From assembly GCA_024721275.1 (NCBI GenBank), contig JAMPIX010000001.1, positions 186,001 to 250,000 on the forward strand: a stretch of DNA of 64,000 nucleotides, read 5' to 3'. Position 1 is the stretch's first letter, and the number at the start of each line of letters is the position of its first letter. The position numbers and the translations under genes were made by a program. The notes under the pieces are model-generated. The model did not search any database. It saw only the letters and a program-made list of their open reading frames with translations, and had not been told where the DNA came from. Positions 1-13,400 of this stretch are shown in pieces. Source of the stretch: Mycoplasma sp. (GTDB lineage Bacteria; Bacillota_I; Bacilli_A; Mycoplasmatales; Metamycoplasmataceae).

Positions 1-1766
1 CCTAGATAAACAGCTTTTAATGAGTCTTTCAATGATGTTGTAAATTGATCTTTTTCATCTTGCGTTAATGTTTTTAATCCTGGATCAGCAATAGTATCTA
101 ATAGACTATAGTAATATCCTCTACCTTTATCAACTTGGTAGTATGAATTTAAAGCAGCAACTGCATCAATATAAACTGGTTTATTTTCATTTTCATTTAA
201 TAATTGTTGTGTTAATGCATTCATATAGTTTTGTGAAACTGTTCCAGCTTCATCATCTAATGAAGAATCATATTTCATAAAGTTAATTCCATCTTCTTGT
301 GAGAAAGTAACTAATGTCGGATTTGCACCTGTACCAATTTTGTAAATAAAGTGATCTCTTTTATTTAATGTTTTAAGTATATCTGCAATTTGAGATGTTA
401 TTAATGCACCTGAACCAGAAGCAACTTTAGTATCGATAGTATCAATGTTGTTTCCAAAATCTTCTGGAAGCATTGTACCTGAAGGATCTAATGCAGCTTT
501 TACAGAATCGAAAATTCTTTCAAATACACCTTTTCCACCAGGTCCTGTAGCAGCAAATGTAGATCAAGCTTCAGTAGTAGAAGCATCTCTAGCGTTTGTT
601 AAAATTCCTGTTGCTATTCCTTCATTTAATGATCCGATTGAATCTATTAAAGGACTAACACCTAAATAACCATCTTTTGTTTTTGTAGCTTGGTCAAGAT
701 CACTTTTATCAATAATTCTATTGAAGTTTACTTCTTCTGTTTTTCTATCAGGAATACCATTTTGAATTAATTCTCCAATTAATGTATTACTAAATTTAAG
801 ATCGGCAACTGTATTTCCTGTACCGATTTTAAAGGCAAATAAATTTTTAAGTTCATCTTTAGAGATTGATCATGCTTGATTATTTGTAGCACTTGAATCT
901 ATTTTGAATGTTACTTTTTGTAAAGTAGTTATTCTTTCATGATCAACAAAGTCTTCTATTTCAGTTTGAGGATTTTTTCATTTATCAACGAATGAATCTG
1001 TTACATATGCAGTTCATTGTTTGTTTTTGTTACCTGCACCACTTGGGTCAATACTTTTTGTTCCTCATGGTTTTGCAGTTGGACTAGTATCAGGTAATTG
1101 CTCTTTAGATACAGCATTGAAATCAGCAACATATACAGTTGGCTTATCTATAACATCTTGAGAAGTAATAGATACTTTCTTTGTTCTAAATCTTCTGAAT
1201 GCATCAGATTTCATTTTATCAACTATACCATTTGTAACAGCTGATTCTTTTAATTCATCTAATGTATCACCTGTAGCATTATATTTAGAAATTAATTCTT
1301 GTTGTAACGCTTCACCATAATGTTTAGGATCATTTTCTTTAGCTGCTTTTTCTAAATCATCTATTTCAGATCTAATAACATCTTCTAATTGAGCTTTTGT
1401 TTGAAGAACATTAATTATTTTTACTGAAGGATCAACAGCATGTCTTTTTTGAGACTCATCATGAGCCGCAATACTTGCTACTTGTTCCTGATCGTATAAG
1501 TAAGTAATTACTTCGTTTGTTGCTTTTGTAAACTCCTTAGTATGTAATGTTTCTAAATCTTTTATTTGACCTATAAAATCATCATATTTTTTGTCTATTT
1601 GTGAACCATCTGGACTTGATATGCTAAATGCATTACCACTTGCTCCTTCATCAGCAGGTGATGGTAATGTTGCGCTGCTACCACATGATGCAACTGTTGC
1701 TACAGTTCCACCAACAGCTAGTGAACCTATCCCTGCTAAAAAGCTTTTTTTCATTTTTGAATTCAT
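1..1766 (-). CDS. Large surface lipoprotein, C-terminus beyond window
   Basis: The protein begins with a lysine-rich n-region, a hydrophobic stretch and the lipobox VASC at about residues 25-28, so it should be a membrane-anchored lipoprotein. Reading TGA as Trp keeps the frame open from the ATG to the window edge, about 588 residues, so the C-terminus is missing. The N-terminal 200 residues are charged and helical and resemble in a general way the SurA/PrsA N-terminal type seen in mycoplasma P60-like lipoproteins; this is only a suggestion. An RBS-like AGGAGG precedes the ATG. The remainder has no motif I recognise. The signal peptide closely matches those of other lipoproteins in this window (GTVATVASCG). 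Confidence 0.8.
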
Positions 1767-1960
1767 ATTGAATCCTCCTAGTCTGAACTTATACTTATAT
1801 TTATATAATTACAATTATACTACTAAGCAAAATAGAAAAGTATATATGCTTATTTATGTATAAAAAGTGTCAAAAAGTGTCAAATTTTCCATATATTATT
1901 GAACTATTTCTATATTTATTTTTTTATTAAAATATAATTTCTTTATAATTAAAGACAAGT

Positions 1961-2758
1961 ATGGAAATGAAAAAAATAGTGGATATTGAAAATTTAAAAT
2001 GATTTGAATATTTTGCGAAAGTATGTGAAGAAAATAATATTTGATACACAGTAGATAATGGAACACTTTTAGGAACAATCAGACATAAAGGAGTTATTCC
2101 CTGAGATGATGATTTTGATGTTTCTATGACTATTGAATCATATGAAAAACTAAAGTCTCTTTTTCCAGAAAATTGTATTGATGGAACTATGACAAAAGAC
2201 TATCCTTTAGTAATACCTAAATTTGTTCCCGATAATAAAAAATTTTTAGAATCTGCAATTTTTGTAGACATATTTTTAATTGTTCCTACTAATATAAAGA
2301 AAATTAAAAAATATAGAAGTTTTAAAAATAAAAGTAAATTTTCTATTCAGTGTGTTCATAGTACTTGAAAACCATATGCTTGATATATTTATATACTAAC
2401 AATAATAAGTTGACCGATTAAGTTTTTCTTAAATAAAATAACTTATAAATCATCAATTAAGCAACTAATGGCGAAAAAAGATTTTACTTGTTTTTATACA
2501 ATAGACAACCCTGTTGATCCTATAAAACATAATAAAATAATTAATTTTAGTTATAAGAGAATGAAAATGCCTTTTGAAACATTTGAAGTTTTTGTTCCTA
2601 AAGAATACGAGGAAATACTTACTAATAAATATACAAAAAATTATATGACTCCAAAAGTTGACAGCAGACCATTCATACATTTAAATGCGGTTTCTGTAAG
2701 AAAAAAAACAAAAGAAGAAATTAAAGAATATAATCTTTACGAGGAAAAACATGTATAA
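1961..2758 (+). CDS. LicD-family phosphotransferase
   Basis: The 265-residue protein has the LicD hallmark near residues 27-50: a D-N-G-T-L-L-G segment, then R-H-K-G and I-P-W-D-D-D-x-D, the nucleotidyltransferase-like acidic cluster. LicD proteins transfer phosphocholine or related groups to surface glycolipids or glycans, so a role in decorating membrane glycolipid is likely; the substrate cannot be read from sequence. TGA codons lie inside conserved parts (the Trp of the IPWDDD motif). A TATAAT box at 1944-1949 lies 11 bases before the ATG and there is no RBS, so the transcript is probably leaderless. The 3' end overlaps the S1-domain gene by 8 bases, which suggests co-transcription. Confidence 0.85.
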
Positions 2759-3083
2759 AATCGATGATATTGTTAGCGGAAAGGTTCTTTTAATAAAAAA
2801 AACATATTTAAATGTTTCTATAAAAGATGACTGATTAGGAATTTTACATATTTCAGAAGTATCTGATTATTATATTTCATCACTATCTAATTTATTTAAA
2901 AAAGATCAGGAAATACATTGTTCTATAATAAAAGTAGATGAAAAGAAAAAAAATGTTGCATTGTCTTTTAAAAAGATAAATCCACAAAATATGAAAGCTC
3001 CTTTTAATTACTTAATAAAAGAAACAGAAAAAGGCTTTACAAATCTAAAGAAAAATACAATGAAAGAGGTAGAAAAATGGTAA
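2751..3083 (+). CDS. S1 RNA-binding domain protein (YugI/CvfD type)
   Basis: A 110-residue protein made of one S1 domain (about residues 3-75: D-I-V-S-G-K-V at the start, G-I-L-H-I-S-E-V in the middle, and the final strand K-K-N-V-A-L-S-F) plus a short basic helical tail. Single-S1 proteins of this size in Firmicutes (general stress protein 13, CvfD) bind RNA or ribosomes. Its position directly before pgi matches the neighbourhood of yugI and pgi in Bacillus, as I recall it. It overlaps licD by 8 bases and pgi by 7, so the three genes form one operon. It ends in a TGG tryptophan codon, which is rare in this window where TGA is the usual Trp codon. Confidence 0.8.
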
Positions 3084-4372
3084 ATATAGATTTAAAATAC
3101 GCATTGGATCCAAAGGCTCTAGATAAATATGCTGAAAAGGTTGAAACTATTCATAAATCAATGAAAAGTAAAACAGGTGTTGGAAATGCATTTCTTGGTT
3201 GATTAGACTGACCAGTAAACTTTAATAAAGATGAATTTAAAAGAATATTAAAGTTATCAAAAAAACTTAAAGAAGTTGATCAAATTGAGGTTTTAGTAGT
3301 TATAGGAATAGGTGGTTCTTATTTAGGAGCAAAATCTGCAATTGATTTTGTTAATGGAATGAGACCTATAGAAAAACATGTTGAAGTAATATTTTTAGGT
3401 ACTTCGCTTTCATCAATTGAAATGGGTCAAATTATGAATTATGTGAAAGATAAGAAATTCGCAATTAATGTTATTTCAAAATCTGGAACTACAACAGAAC
3501 CTGCTATAGCTTTTAGAATGCTTAAGAAACTTTTAATTGAAAAAGAAGGAAAAAATAACGCTAATGAATTAATAAGTGTTACAACAGATGCAAATAAAGG
3601 TATTTTATTAAAACAAGCTTTATTAAACAAATGAGAAGCATTTGTAATTCCTGATGATATAGGAGGAAGATATTCAGTATTTACTGCTGTCGGATTACTT
3701 CCTATGGCTGTTGCAGGGTTAGACATTAAGAGTTTAATGAAAGGCGCAAAAAATGCATATTCACTTTATTCTAAAAAAGATTTAAAAAACAATATTGCTT
3801 ATAAATATGCTGTTTCTAGATATATATTAGGTAAAAAATTCCCTGTAGAAATGTTTATATCTTATGAACCATCTTTTGCTAATATTCAAGAATGATTAAA
3901 ACAATTATTTGCTGAATCAGAAGGAAAACAATCAAGAGGTATATTACCAACTTCTGCAATTTTTACAAGAGATTTACATTCACTTGGACAATTTATTCAA
4001 GAAGGATCAAAAATTATGTTTGAAACATCAATAGATGTCGAACATCCAACAATGGATATAAAATTATTTAAAGATGATGAAAATCACGATGGTTTAAATT
4101 ATCTTTCAAAATATTCATTAAATGAAATTAATGAAATAGCTAAAATAGGAACAATCGAAGCTCATGCTCTTGTTGGTAAAGTTCCAAATATTCAAATTAA
4201 ATTACTAGAAAACAACGAAGCAAATTTAGGAAGTTTATTTTACTTCTTTATGAGAGCTGCAGCAATGTCATCATATCTACACGGAGTAAATCCATTTAAT
4301 CAACCTGGTGTTGAAGTTTATAAATCTAATATGTTTAAGTTATTAGGTAAAAACAAGGATAAAAAGAAATAA
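3077..4372 (+). CDS. pgi: Glucose-6-phosphate isomerase
   Basis: The 431-residue protein interconverts glucose-6-phosphate and fructose-6-phosphate in glycolysis in the cytoplasm. Length and motifs fit the Firmicutes Pgi group: G-I-G-G-S-Y-L-G-A near residue 77, the sugar-phosphate site S-K-S-G-T-T-T-E-P near 135, G-G-R-Y-S-V-F-T near 196, and the late segment H-G-V-N-P-F-N-Q-P-G-V-E. Several Trp positions use TGA. The ATG overlaps the end of the S1-domain gene, and the stop codon shares a base with the start of the following mini-Smr gene, so translation is probably coupled along the operon. Confidence 0.97.
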
Positions 4373-4593
4373 TGCCATCTTTAGATTTACATGGTTTAAT
4401 GGAGTATGAAGCAGTTTCTAGAATTAGAATGTTTGCATTAGATGTAAAAGATGATGGATATGGTCAATTTGAAGTTATAACTGGTTATAGAGGAAAAGAT
4501 ACTTTAAAAAGAGTTGTTGAAGACTTTTGCAATGATGAAGGCTACTCTTATACAATGAAAAATAGTGGTTCATATATCGTTACAATTTTCTAA
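4372..4593 (+). CDS. Stand-alone mini-Smr domain protein
   Basis: A 73-residue protein that is essentially one Smr domain. The signature L-D-L-H-G is at residues 4-8, and the usual downstream V-I-T-G-Y-R-G-K (in place of the common TGxG) is near residue 36. Smr domains nick branched DNA or cleave RNA on stalled ribosomes in larger proteins; whether this minimal form is catalytic is unknown. Its start shares a base with the pgi stop, so it depends on that operon. The altered TGxG loop may mean binding without cleavage. Confidence 0.75.
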   Translation: MPSLDLHGLMEYEAVSRIRMFALDVKDDGYGQFEVITGYRGKDTLKRVVEDFCNDEGYSYTMKNSGSYIVTIF

Positions 4594-4625
4594 TTAAATT
4601 TAACTTTCTTATTAAAAAACATAAT

Positions 4626-4661
4626 TAAAAATAACATTCTTTTGCAATGTTATTTTTTTAT
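4626..4661 (+). terminator. Rho-independent terminator after the pgi operon
   Basis: Inverted arms AATAACATT and AATGTTATT enclose a short loop and are followed by a T run. It lies between the mini-Smr gene and gltX. Confidence 0.75.
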
Positions 4662-4715
4662 AACATCCTTCCAAAAATTTTATTTAATTTAAAAAATGTT
4701 AAAATTAGTAATATT

Positions 4716-6121
<1,406 letters not shown>

Positions 6122-6134
<13 letters not shown>

Positions 6135-6508
6135 AATTTACATCAATTATGAAAAATGGAGATGATAAAAATAAAATATCATTTTCATCAAAATTAAATC
6201 AAAGTTTATTTGGAGAGTTTATAGTTTATGAATTTACTGAACCTTCTAATAACGTAATGAATAGAATAGAATACACAGACAAAGACGTAAATATTTTTGC
6301 TGGTCCTTCTACTATTAACTTATCTTTAAAAAAGAGAGTTGGAATTGAATACAATACCCCTCATGGTGTATTGATATTACATTCATATCTTGAAAAATTA
6401 GATAAATTAGAAAATGGAGTTTATTTTGAATATACACTTTCAAATAATGACGAAGAAATAGGTAAATATAAAATAACATTAGAGGTTTCAGATGAGAAAA
6501 ATAATTAA
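6122..6508 (+). CDS. YwiB-like protein (DUF1934)
   Basis: A 128-residue beta-rich protein of the YwiB/DUF1934 family, a calycin-like small barrel of unknown function. The call rests on size, the F-x-G-P-S-T-I and G-x-E-Y-x-T-P-x-G segments, and its position directly upstream of argS as in Bacillus (ywiB-argS). The best start is TTG at 6122, because the RBS-like AAAGAGG stands just upstream and no ATG is suitably placed. It overlaps gltX at its start and argS at its end, so translational coupling is likely. Confidence 0.7.
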
Positions 6509-8099
6509 ATCTAAAATTTCAGATTTTTTAATTTCAAAATACAATATTGAAGATCATAAAGTAGATATTAAAATTGATTATTTACGTGCAGATCTTTCTA
6601 CAAATGTTGCAATGGTTTATGCAAAAAGATTAAAATTAAATCCAATAGTATTAGCAGACGAAATATCAAATATTATTTCTGATCTAGAGGGAATTAAATT
6701 AGTTGATGTTATTAAACCTGGTTTTATTAATATTTCTTTAGAAAGTAGTCAATTAACAAAGTTTTTTAATAGAGTTATAGAACAAGGTGATAATTTTGGA
6801 AAAGGATCAAATACTGATAAAGTAAACGTTGAATTTGTTTCTGCAAATCCAACTGGATTACTACATGTAGGTCATGCAAGAAATGCAGCTGTTGGATCTA
6901 CTTTAATAAATATATTAAGATGATCTGGAACAAATGTAGATGCTGAATATTATATTAATGATGCAGGTAATCAAATAGATGTTTTAGGAAGAAGTGCATT
7001 TATTAGATATCAACAACTTTTAGGAAAAGATGTTTCTTTACCTGAAGAATCATATAAAGGTTTAGAAATACAAGATTTTGCTCAAAGTTTTGTTGATAAA
7101 GTTGGAAATAAATATGTTGACAATAACTATGAAGATGTTGCTACTGAATTTAAAAAAGAATCTAAAAAATATATGCTCGAAACTATTAAAAAAGATTTAA
7201 AAAGATTTAATGTTTCTTTTGATATCTGATTTTCAGAACAATCTCTTTACGACAATAAAGAAATTGAAATAACATTAGATAAATTAACTAAAACCGGATT
7301 TACATATGAAAAAGATGGTGCGGTCTGATTAAAAACTACTGAATTTGGTGATGACAAAGATAGAGTATTGAAAAAGAGTGATGGTACATATACTTATTTA
7401 ATGCCAGATATTGCATACCACAACGATAAATTAAGCAGAGGGTATGATCATATAATTAATGTTTGAGGAGCGGATCATTCAGGTTATGTTAAGAGAATGG
7501 AATCTGCATTAGAAATATTAGGTTATAAAGATAAACTAGATGTTTTATTTATGCAACTTGTACGTTTAATTAAAGATGGTAAAGAATGAAAAATGTCTAA
7601 AAGAGCAGGAACAACATTTTCAGTTAGAGATTTAATTGATTCAGTTGATACTTCAGCTGCTAGATATTTCTTAACAAATAGAAGCGAAAATTCTAAACTA
7701 GATTTTGATATTAATTTTGCTACAAAGAAATCAAATGATAATCCGGTTTTTTACATTCAATATGCTTATGCAAGAGCGAATCAAATATTAAATCATGAAA
7801 GCAACATTGATGTTAAATTAACCGAGGTTAAAAACCTTGATGATCCAACAGAAATAGTTTTAGCTAAAAATATAATTGAATTCCCTGATTTGATAATGGA
7901 TATTTCAAAAAACTACAAAATTAATTTATTAAATGAATATTTATTAAAATTAGCAAAAAACTTTCATTTGTTTTATAATAATAATAGAGTAATAAACTCT
8001 GAGTATCAATCAGAAAAATTAACATTAGTAAAATCTATTAAGCAATTGCTTAAGATATGTTTAAATTTGATTGGTGTAGAAGCACCAGAAAGGATGTAA
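6492..8099 (+). CDS. argS: Arginyl-tRNA synthetase
   Basis: The 535-residue class I enzyme charges tRNA-Arg. It has the N-terminal additional domain (residues 1-95), the HIGH-type motif [12 protein letters not shown] near residue 117, G-A-D-H-S-G-Y near 325, and K-M-S-K-R-A-G near 367, followed by the helical anticodon-binding domain with the usual Q-Y-A-Y-A-R segment near 423. Length is typical. RBS-like GAGG lies just upstream inside the preceding gene, which it overlaps by 17 bases. argS followed by rpoE is a common Firmicutes order. Confidence 0.97.
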
Positions 8100-8101
8100 T
8101 T

Positions 8102-8338
8102 TTGTTAGAAAAAGAAGCAATAGATTTATTTTTAGAAAACGATGAATGTTTAGCATTTAATGTTGTTTTTAATCACGTTTTTAAAAAAGTTAAGCCTGAG
8201 GCAAAAAAAAGATATAAAAAATTAACAGTAGCAGAAATAGAAATTAAATATAAAACTCAATTGTACATTGACTTATCAATGTCAGTTGATTTCAAAATTA
8301 ATGGAAATGACAAGTGATGTTATTTAAGAACTGAATAA
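8102..8338 (+). CDS. rpoE: RNA polymerase delta subunit, short form
   Basis: A 78-residue protein matching the N-terminal HARE-HTH domain of the RNA polymerase delta subunit (E-A-I-D-L-F-L at the start and the ending D-K-W-C-Y-L-R). Delta in Bacillus is about 170 residues with a long acidic tail; that tail is absent here. The delta subunit influences promoter complex stability and recycling. The start is TTG, two bases after the argS stop; the position between argS and fba matches the Firmicutes rpoE neighbourhood. The TGA near the end is Trp, so the protein runs to TAA at 8336-8338. Confidence 0.8.
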
Positions 8339-8356
8339 AAAAAGAAGAGGAAAAAA

Positions 8357-9223
8357 ATGAGTAGATTAGTAAATTTAAAAGAAATGACAAGAAAGGCTTT
8401 TGACGGTCACTATGCAGTAGCACATATAAATATAAATAATTTGGAGTGAACAAAAACAGTGTTGTTAACTTCACAAGCAAATAATTCACCAGTTATATTA
8501 GGTACATCAGAAGGTGCAGTTAAATATATGGGTGGTTATGTAACAATAGCAAACATGGTAGAAGGTTTAATGGAGTATTTAGACATAACTGTTCCAGTTG
8601 CTTTACATTTAGACCACGGATCATACGAAGGTGCTAAAGAAGCTTTAGCAGCAGGATATTCATCAGTAATGTTTGATGGTTCACACTTCCCATTAGAAGA
8701 AAACTTATCTAAAACAAAAGAGATAGTTGAATTAGCTAAAAAAACAAGAGCATCAGTAGAAGCTGAAATCGGAACTTTAGCAGGTGAAGAAGATGGTGTT
8801 GTTGGTGGAGGAGAACTTGCTACTCCAGAAGAAGCAAAATTATTAATGGCAACAGGTATTGATATTTTAGCAGCAGGAATTAACAACATTCACGGACCTT
8901 ACCCAGAAGGATGACAAGGATTAAGATTTGACGTTCTTGAAAGTATTAGAGAAGCAGTTAACATGCCTTTAGTTTTACATGGTGGTTCAGGAATTCCTAA
9001 AGACCAAATTAAAAGAGCAATTGGTGAAGGTGTTTCAAAAATCAATGTTAATACAGAATTACAACTTGCATTTGCAGCAGCAACAAGAAAATATATTGAA
9101 GAAGGAATGGATCAAAAAGGAAAAGGTTATGACCCAAGAAAACTTCTTTCATATGGTGTTAAAGCAATGGAAGACACAGTTACTGAAAAACAAAAAGAAT
9201 TTGGATGTTTCCAAAAAGCTTAA
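8357..9223 (+). CDS. fba: Fructose-bisphosphate aldolase, class II
   Basis: The 288-residue zinc enzyme splits fructose-1,6-bisphosphate into two triose phosphates. Motifs include A-L-H-L-D-H-G-S near residue 80 (catalytic Asp and first zinc His), E-A-E-I-G-T-L-A-G-E-E-D near 136, I-H-G-P-Y-P near 177 and V-L-H-G-G-S-G-I near 207. An AAGAGG sequence precedes the ATG, a clear RBS unlike many neighbours. Length is typical. Followed by a strong terminator. Confidence 0.97.
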
Positions 9224-9252
9224 TTATTAATTAAAGTAATAATCAATAATAG

Positions 9253-9289
9253 AAAATCTAGTCATTATTAAAGTGGTTAGATTTTTTTA
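9253..9289 (+). terminator. Terminator after fba
   Basis: Arms AAAATCTA and TAGATTTT with a longer loop, followed by Ts. Confidence 0.65.
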
Positions 9290-9324
9290 ATATATTTTTT
9301 ACAAATTATTATCTATAAATAAAT

Positions 9325-9903
9325 ATGAAGTTATTAAACATTAAAACTAAATTGATTTCTATTTTATCTTTATTAGTTGTAAATATTGTTTTTCTTGTTT
9401 CTAGTTGCTCTAAAGAAAGCAACATCACATCTAATTCAGTTTATATAACTAGTTGTCATGATGGAGATACACCAAGTGATTCAACTGGACAAGCTTATAG
9501 AATTTTAGGCATTGATACGGCAGAAATAAGCCATAATTATGAAAACTTTAAACAAAGTGTAGGATTAGAGCATTACTGAGCCTTAAAAGCTAAGGAATTT
9601 TGTGAAATTGAAATTAAAAATAAACATGTTAATTTAGAAAAACAAAAAGGTAATTCATACTCACGAATTGTTGCAAGAATAAAATATGAAAATAAAGACT
9701 ATGGATTAGAACTTATTAAAAAAGGATTAGCAAGAGTAGCATATATCTCTAATAGCTCTAAAAACAAATATTATTATAATGACAAAGATTATGTAAATAA
9801 ACTAATTAACGCTGAAAAGAAAGCAAAAGAATCTAAAAAAGGATTATGAGCATTTGATAACAAAATTATATTTCCTAAGCAAAAAGTCTATCATCCTAAA
9901 TAA
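9325..9903 (+). CDS. Membrane-anchored thermonuclease-like (SNase) lipoprotein
   Basis: A 192-residue protein with a hydrophobic N-terminus and lipobox VSSC at about residues 25-28, then a staphylococcal-nuclease fold. The calcium/active-site region is visible: H-D-G-D-T near residue 46, then Y-R-I-L-G-I-D-T-A-E near 59 (Arg and Glu of the catalytic set), and a further Arg in Y-S-R-I-V-A-R-I. It should degrade extracellular DNA and RNA at the cell surface, supplying nucleotide precursors that mollicutes cannot make; the same activity can destroy host neutrophil DNA traps, an inference from related nucleases. TGA at 9577-9579 and further TGAs are read as Trp. Confidence 0.88.
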
Positions 9904-9998
9904 TTTTAATTTAATTTTTAAGTAGCAATAATAAATATTTATACAATTTATATGTTATTATATATAATAATTAAATACATTAGAAAAGAAGGAATAAA

Positions 9999-10247
9999 AT
10001 GAAAAAAGAAATTCATCCAGAAAACTTTAGAGAAGTAGCTTTTAAAGACGTTTCAACAAATGAAATATATATTATTAAATCTACAGTAAATACAAAAGAA
10101 AAAATAACACACGAAGGTAAAGAATATCCTTTACTTACAGTTGATATTTCATCTTCTTCACACCCGTTTTACATTGGTAAAACAACTTCTTCTAAAGCAA
10201 AAGGTAGAGTTGAAAGATTTAACAAAATGTTTTCAAAAAAAGCATAA
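9999..10247 (+). CDS. rpmE: Ribosomal protein L31 type B
   Basis: An 82-residue protein with the type B L31 signature S-S-S-H-P-F-Y-I-G and the C-terminal K-G-R-V-E-R-F-N-K-M-F. It has no zinc-binding Cys set, as expected of the zinc-independent form. It is a component of the 50S subunit. An AAGGA RBS precedes the ATG. It stands alone between the nuclease gene and a terminator. Confidence 0.95.
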   Translation: MKKEIHPENFREVAFKDVSTNEIYIIKSTVNTKEKITHEGKEYPLLTVDISSSSHPFYIGKTTSSKAKGRVERFNKMFSKKA

Positions 10248-10268
10248 TAAATCAAAATTTAAAAATTT

Positions 10269-10298
10269 AAACTTCAACCTTTTTGTTGAAGTTTTTTT
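10269..10298 (+). terminator. Terminator after rpmE
   Basis: Arms AACTTCAAC and GTTGAAGTT with a TTTTT-containing loop, then seven Ts. Confidence 0.85.
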
Positions 10299-10368
10299 AT
10301 ATTTTTTATACAAATTATATTTTTTCCTTCATTTGTAAGAATTAACTTTTTTTGTGTATAATAAAAAA

Positions 10369-10392
10369 TTTTTTTTCTTTTAATAGTATAAT
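10369..10392 (+). promoter_or_regulatory. Lipoprotein promoter with T8 tract
   Basis: A run of eight Ts at 10369-10376 lies ten bases upstream of a TATAAT box at 10387-10392. The gene start follows about 55 bases downstream with an AGAGG RBS. Such homopolymers in promoter spacers are known phase-variation elements in mycoplasma lipoproteins; here this is only possible. Confidence 0.5.
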
Positions 10393-10446
10393 TTATATAT
10401 AGAGTTAGAAATGTATAGATAAAAAGTGCTCTAGAAAGAGGAAATT

Positions 10447-13400
10447 ATGAAAAAGAAACAAATAGCAAGTATTTTCGGGTCACTAGTAGTAGCTGGTACA
10501 GTAGCAACTGTAGCTTCATGTGGAACTGGTGGTTTAAGTGATACTGCAGAGGATGTTACAACTGATGCAACTACTGAAGATACAAGTAGTGCAATAAATG
10601 CTAATCAAGAAGCTATTAATAGAATAACACAAGTATCTATTAATGGAATTTCAAAAAAAATGGTTTTAGATGCTTTAGGATTAAGTCCGAATGGTGATCC
10701 AAGTAAATTAGCGAGTTCTGTTAATCAACCAGCTAATTTAAGTAATATACAATTAAATGATGTACCAGGTTTAGAATTGGTTATAACTAATTGAATAGTA
10801 GATGATATTCATGGAAATATAAGTTTACATGCTGAAGCTAAAAAGCCTTCATTTAACTCTAAACAAATGTACATTAAAATACCAGGGTGAGATTTAAAAG
10901 AACATCATAATAAAATTAATGAATTAAAAACTATAGATGCAAAAGCAATTAAAGCTGCAAAATTAGGAATTAATGTTAATCCATCATTATTGCCTTCTGA
11001 ATTTATTAAATCTTATAATCCTTTAAAAAGCATAACAATTGTAAAAAATAATGATGTATTTAATATAAAGTTAAGTGCCTTAACACCTAATGATGCTAAT
11101 GGTAGCATCTCATTTTCAGCTACAGTTTCATCTAGCGGTATTGATGACAAAGTGATTTCTGATATTTCAATTAGTGGATTTAATAAAAAAGATCAAAAAC
11201 TATTGAATGATATAAGTTTACATGATGTTTTAGGTAAATTAAACATTGTTCCGGAAAAGGATAAACTTCCAAATGAATTTACTTTACCAACTCCTATGAA
11301 AACAACATTAAATGGATTAAATGGTGTTACTATAACTGTTTCTGATTTAAAACCAGTGCCTGTTAATGGTTCATTAACTAGTACAATAACTGTTTCAAAA
11401 AATGGATTAATTTCTAAGACATTTACTGATGCTTCATTAGGTACTTGAGAAACTCAAGCACACCATGATACAAAAATACTTGAAATGGTTAAAAATGATG
11501 ATGCAGGAATCTTAAAATTATTTAATATATCAAATTCTGGTCATGAAAATACATTACCTACAACTGATTCATTAGGTATAACACCAAATGAATTTAAAAC
11601 TTTATCAAAAGAAGGTCTTGATTTTAAAGTTACAATAGATAGTATAAATCCCAATCAAGATCAAGGTACATTAACATTTGATGTTACAGTTTCAAAAGAT
11701 GGATTAACTTCTGTTACAAGAACAGTTGATACAGGTAAATGACTTACAACTTATGAAAAATTACACGCAGATGCTTTACAAGCAATTAAAAATTTAACAA
11801 GTGAAATTGTAAAACAAAAATTAAGCTTACCAATTGTTGATCAAAAAAACACACTTCCAACAGCTACTTCATTACCAGGAATTGATACAGGTACAACAAA
11901 AACAGTTGATTTTGTAGGACTTTTAGGAGCAACAATAACAGTTGATGCAATTAATCCAGATGCAACTAATGGTACATTAACACTTGATGTTACAGTTTCA
12001 AAAGATGCATTGCCTCCTTTTAAAACACAAATAAGTACAGGTAGCTGACTTAAAACTTCTGAAAAATTACGTGCAGATACTCAACTTGCAATTAATAATT
12101 TAACAAGTGAAATTGTAAAACAAAAATTAAACTTACCAACTGTTGATCATTCAAACACACTTCCAACAGCTACTTCATTACCAGGAATCACAACCGGTCC
12201 TTTGGATCACGCTGTTGATTTTACAGGGTTGTCAGGTACAACAGTAACAGTTGATGCAATTCATCCAAATGCAGATGCTGGTACATTAACACTTGATGTT
12301 ACAGTTTCAAAAGATACAGATAGAAAAGTATTTACTGGAATTTCAACTGGAACTTGAGAAACACAAGCACATCATGATACACAGGACAAAATCAATGCAG
12401 TAACAGCAGATCAAGTAAAATCGTTAATTGTTGCAACTAATAAAGGTCAAACTTTACCAAGTGATTTCTTAATAGCAAATCCAATAGGTACACTAACAAT
12501 ATCAATTGATGGACATAATTATACAATTAATAATAATTTAATTACTCCTAATAATGATGCTGGAACAATAACATTCACTCCCGCAATTGTTGGAGGACAA
12601 GGATATACTGATAAAGTATTCTCACCTATTACAATATCTGGATTTTTAACAAATAATCAAAATAAAATAAATATATTATCTAATGATGATATTTTATCAG
12701 CGTTAAATCTAAATCGTGATTATTCAAACACACTTCCAACAGCTACTTCATTACCAGGAATTACAACTAGCACAACAAAAACAGTTGATTTTAGACTGCT
12801 ATCAGCTGCAACAGTAACAATTGATGCAATTCATCCAGATGCAACTAATGGTGCATTAACTGTTGATGTTACAGTTTCAAAAGATGGTGCTAGAAAACAA
12901 TTTACCGGAATTCCAACTGGAATTTGAGAAACTCAAGATCACCATAATACACAAGCTGCAATTGATAGTTTTTCAGTAGAAAAAATAAAATCATTAAGCA
13001 TTTTTGCTAATAGAGACCGTTTTTATGCAGGTGAGTTCTTAACTGCAAATCCAATATTTACACTAACAATATCAATTGATGGACATAATTATACAATTAA
13101 TAATAATTTAATTTCTCATGATGATAACGCTAGAACAATAACATTCACTCCAACAATTGTTGGTGGACAAGGATTTACTGATAAAACATTACCATCTATT
13201 ACAATATCTGGATTTAGAGACCCAAGAATAGCAACCATGTTAAGTAATGTAAATTCTGGTGATATTATTAATGCATTGCACTTATCTCCCGATGATATTC
13301 AATCTTTAGACTATAGTATTCCTGGTTTAGTGTTTATTGATAAAGTGCCTAATAAAAACTTAATACCAATAGCACATCCGCGGGGATATTCAGAAGGTCA

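Noticed and set aside
8979-9230. Second open frame at the end of fba
   Set aside because: It is an out-of-frame shadow within the aldolase gene with biased composition.
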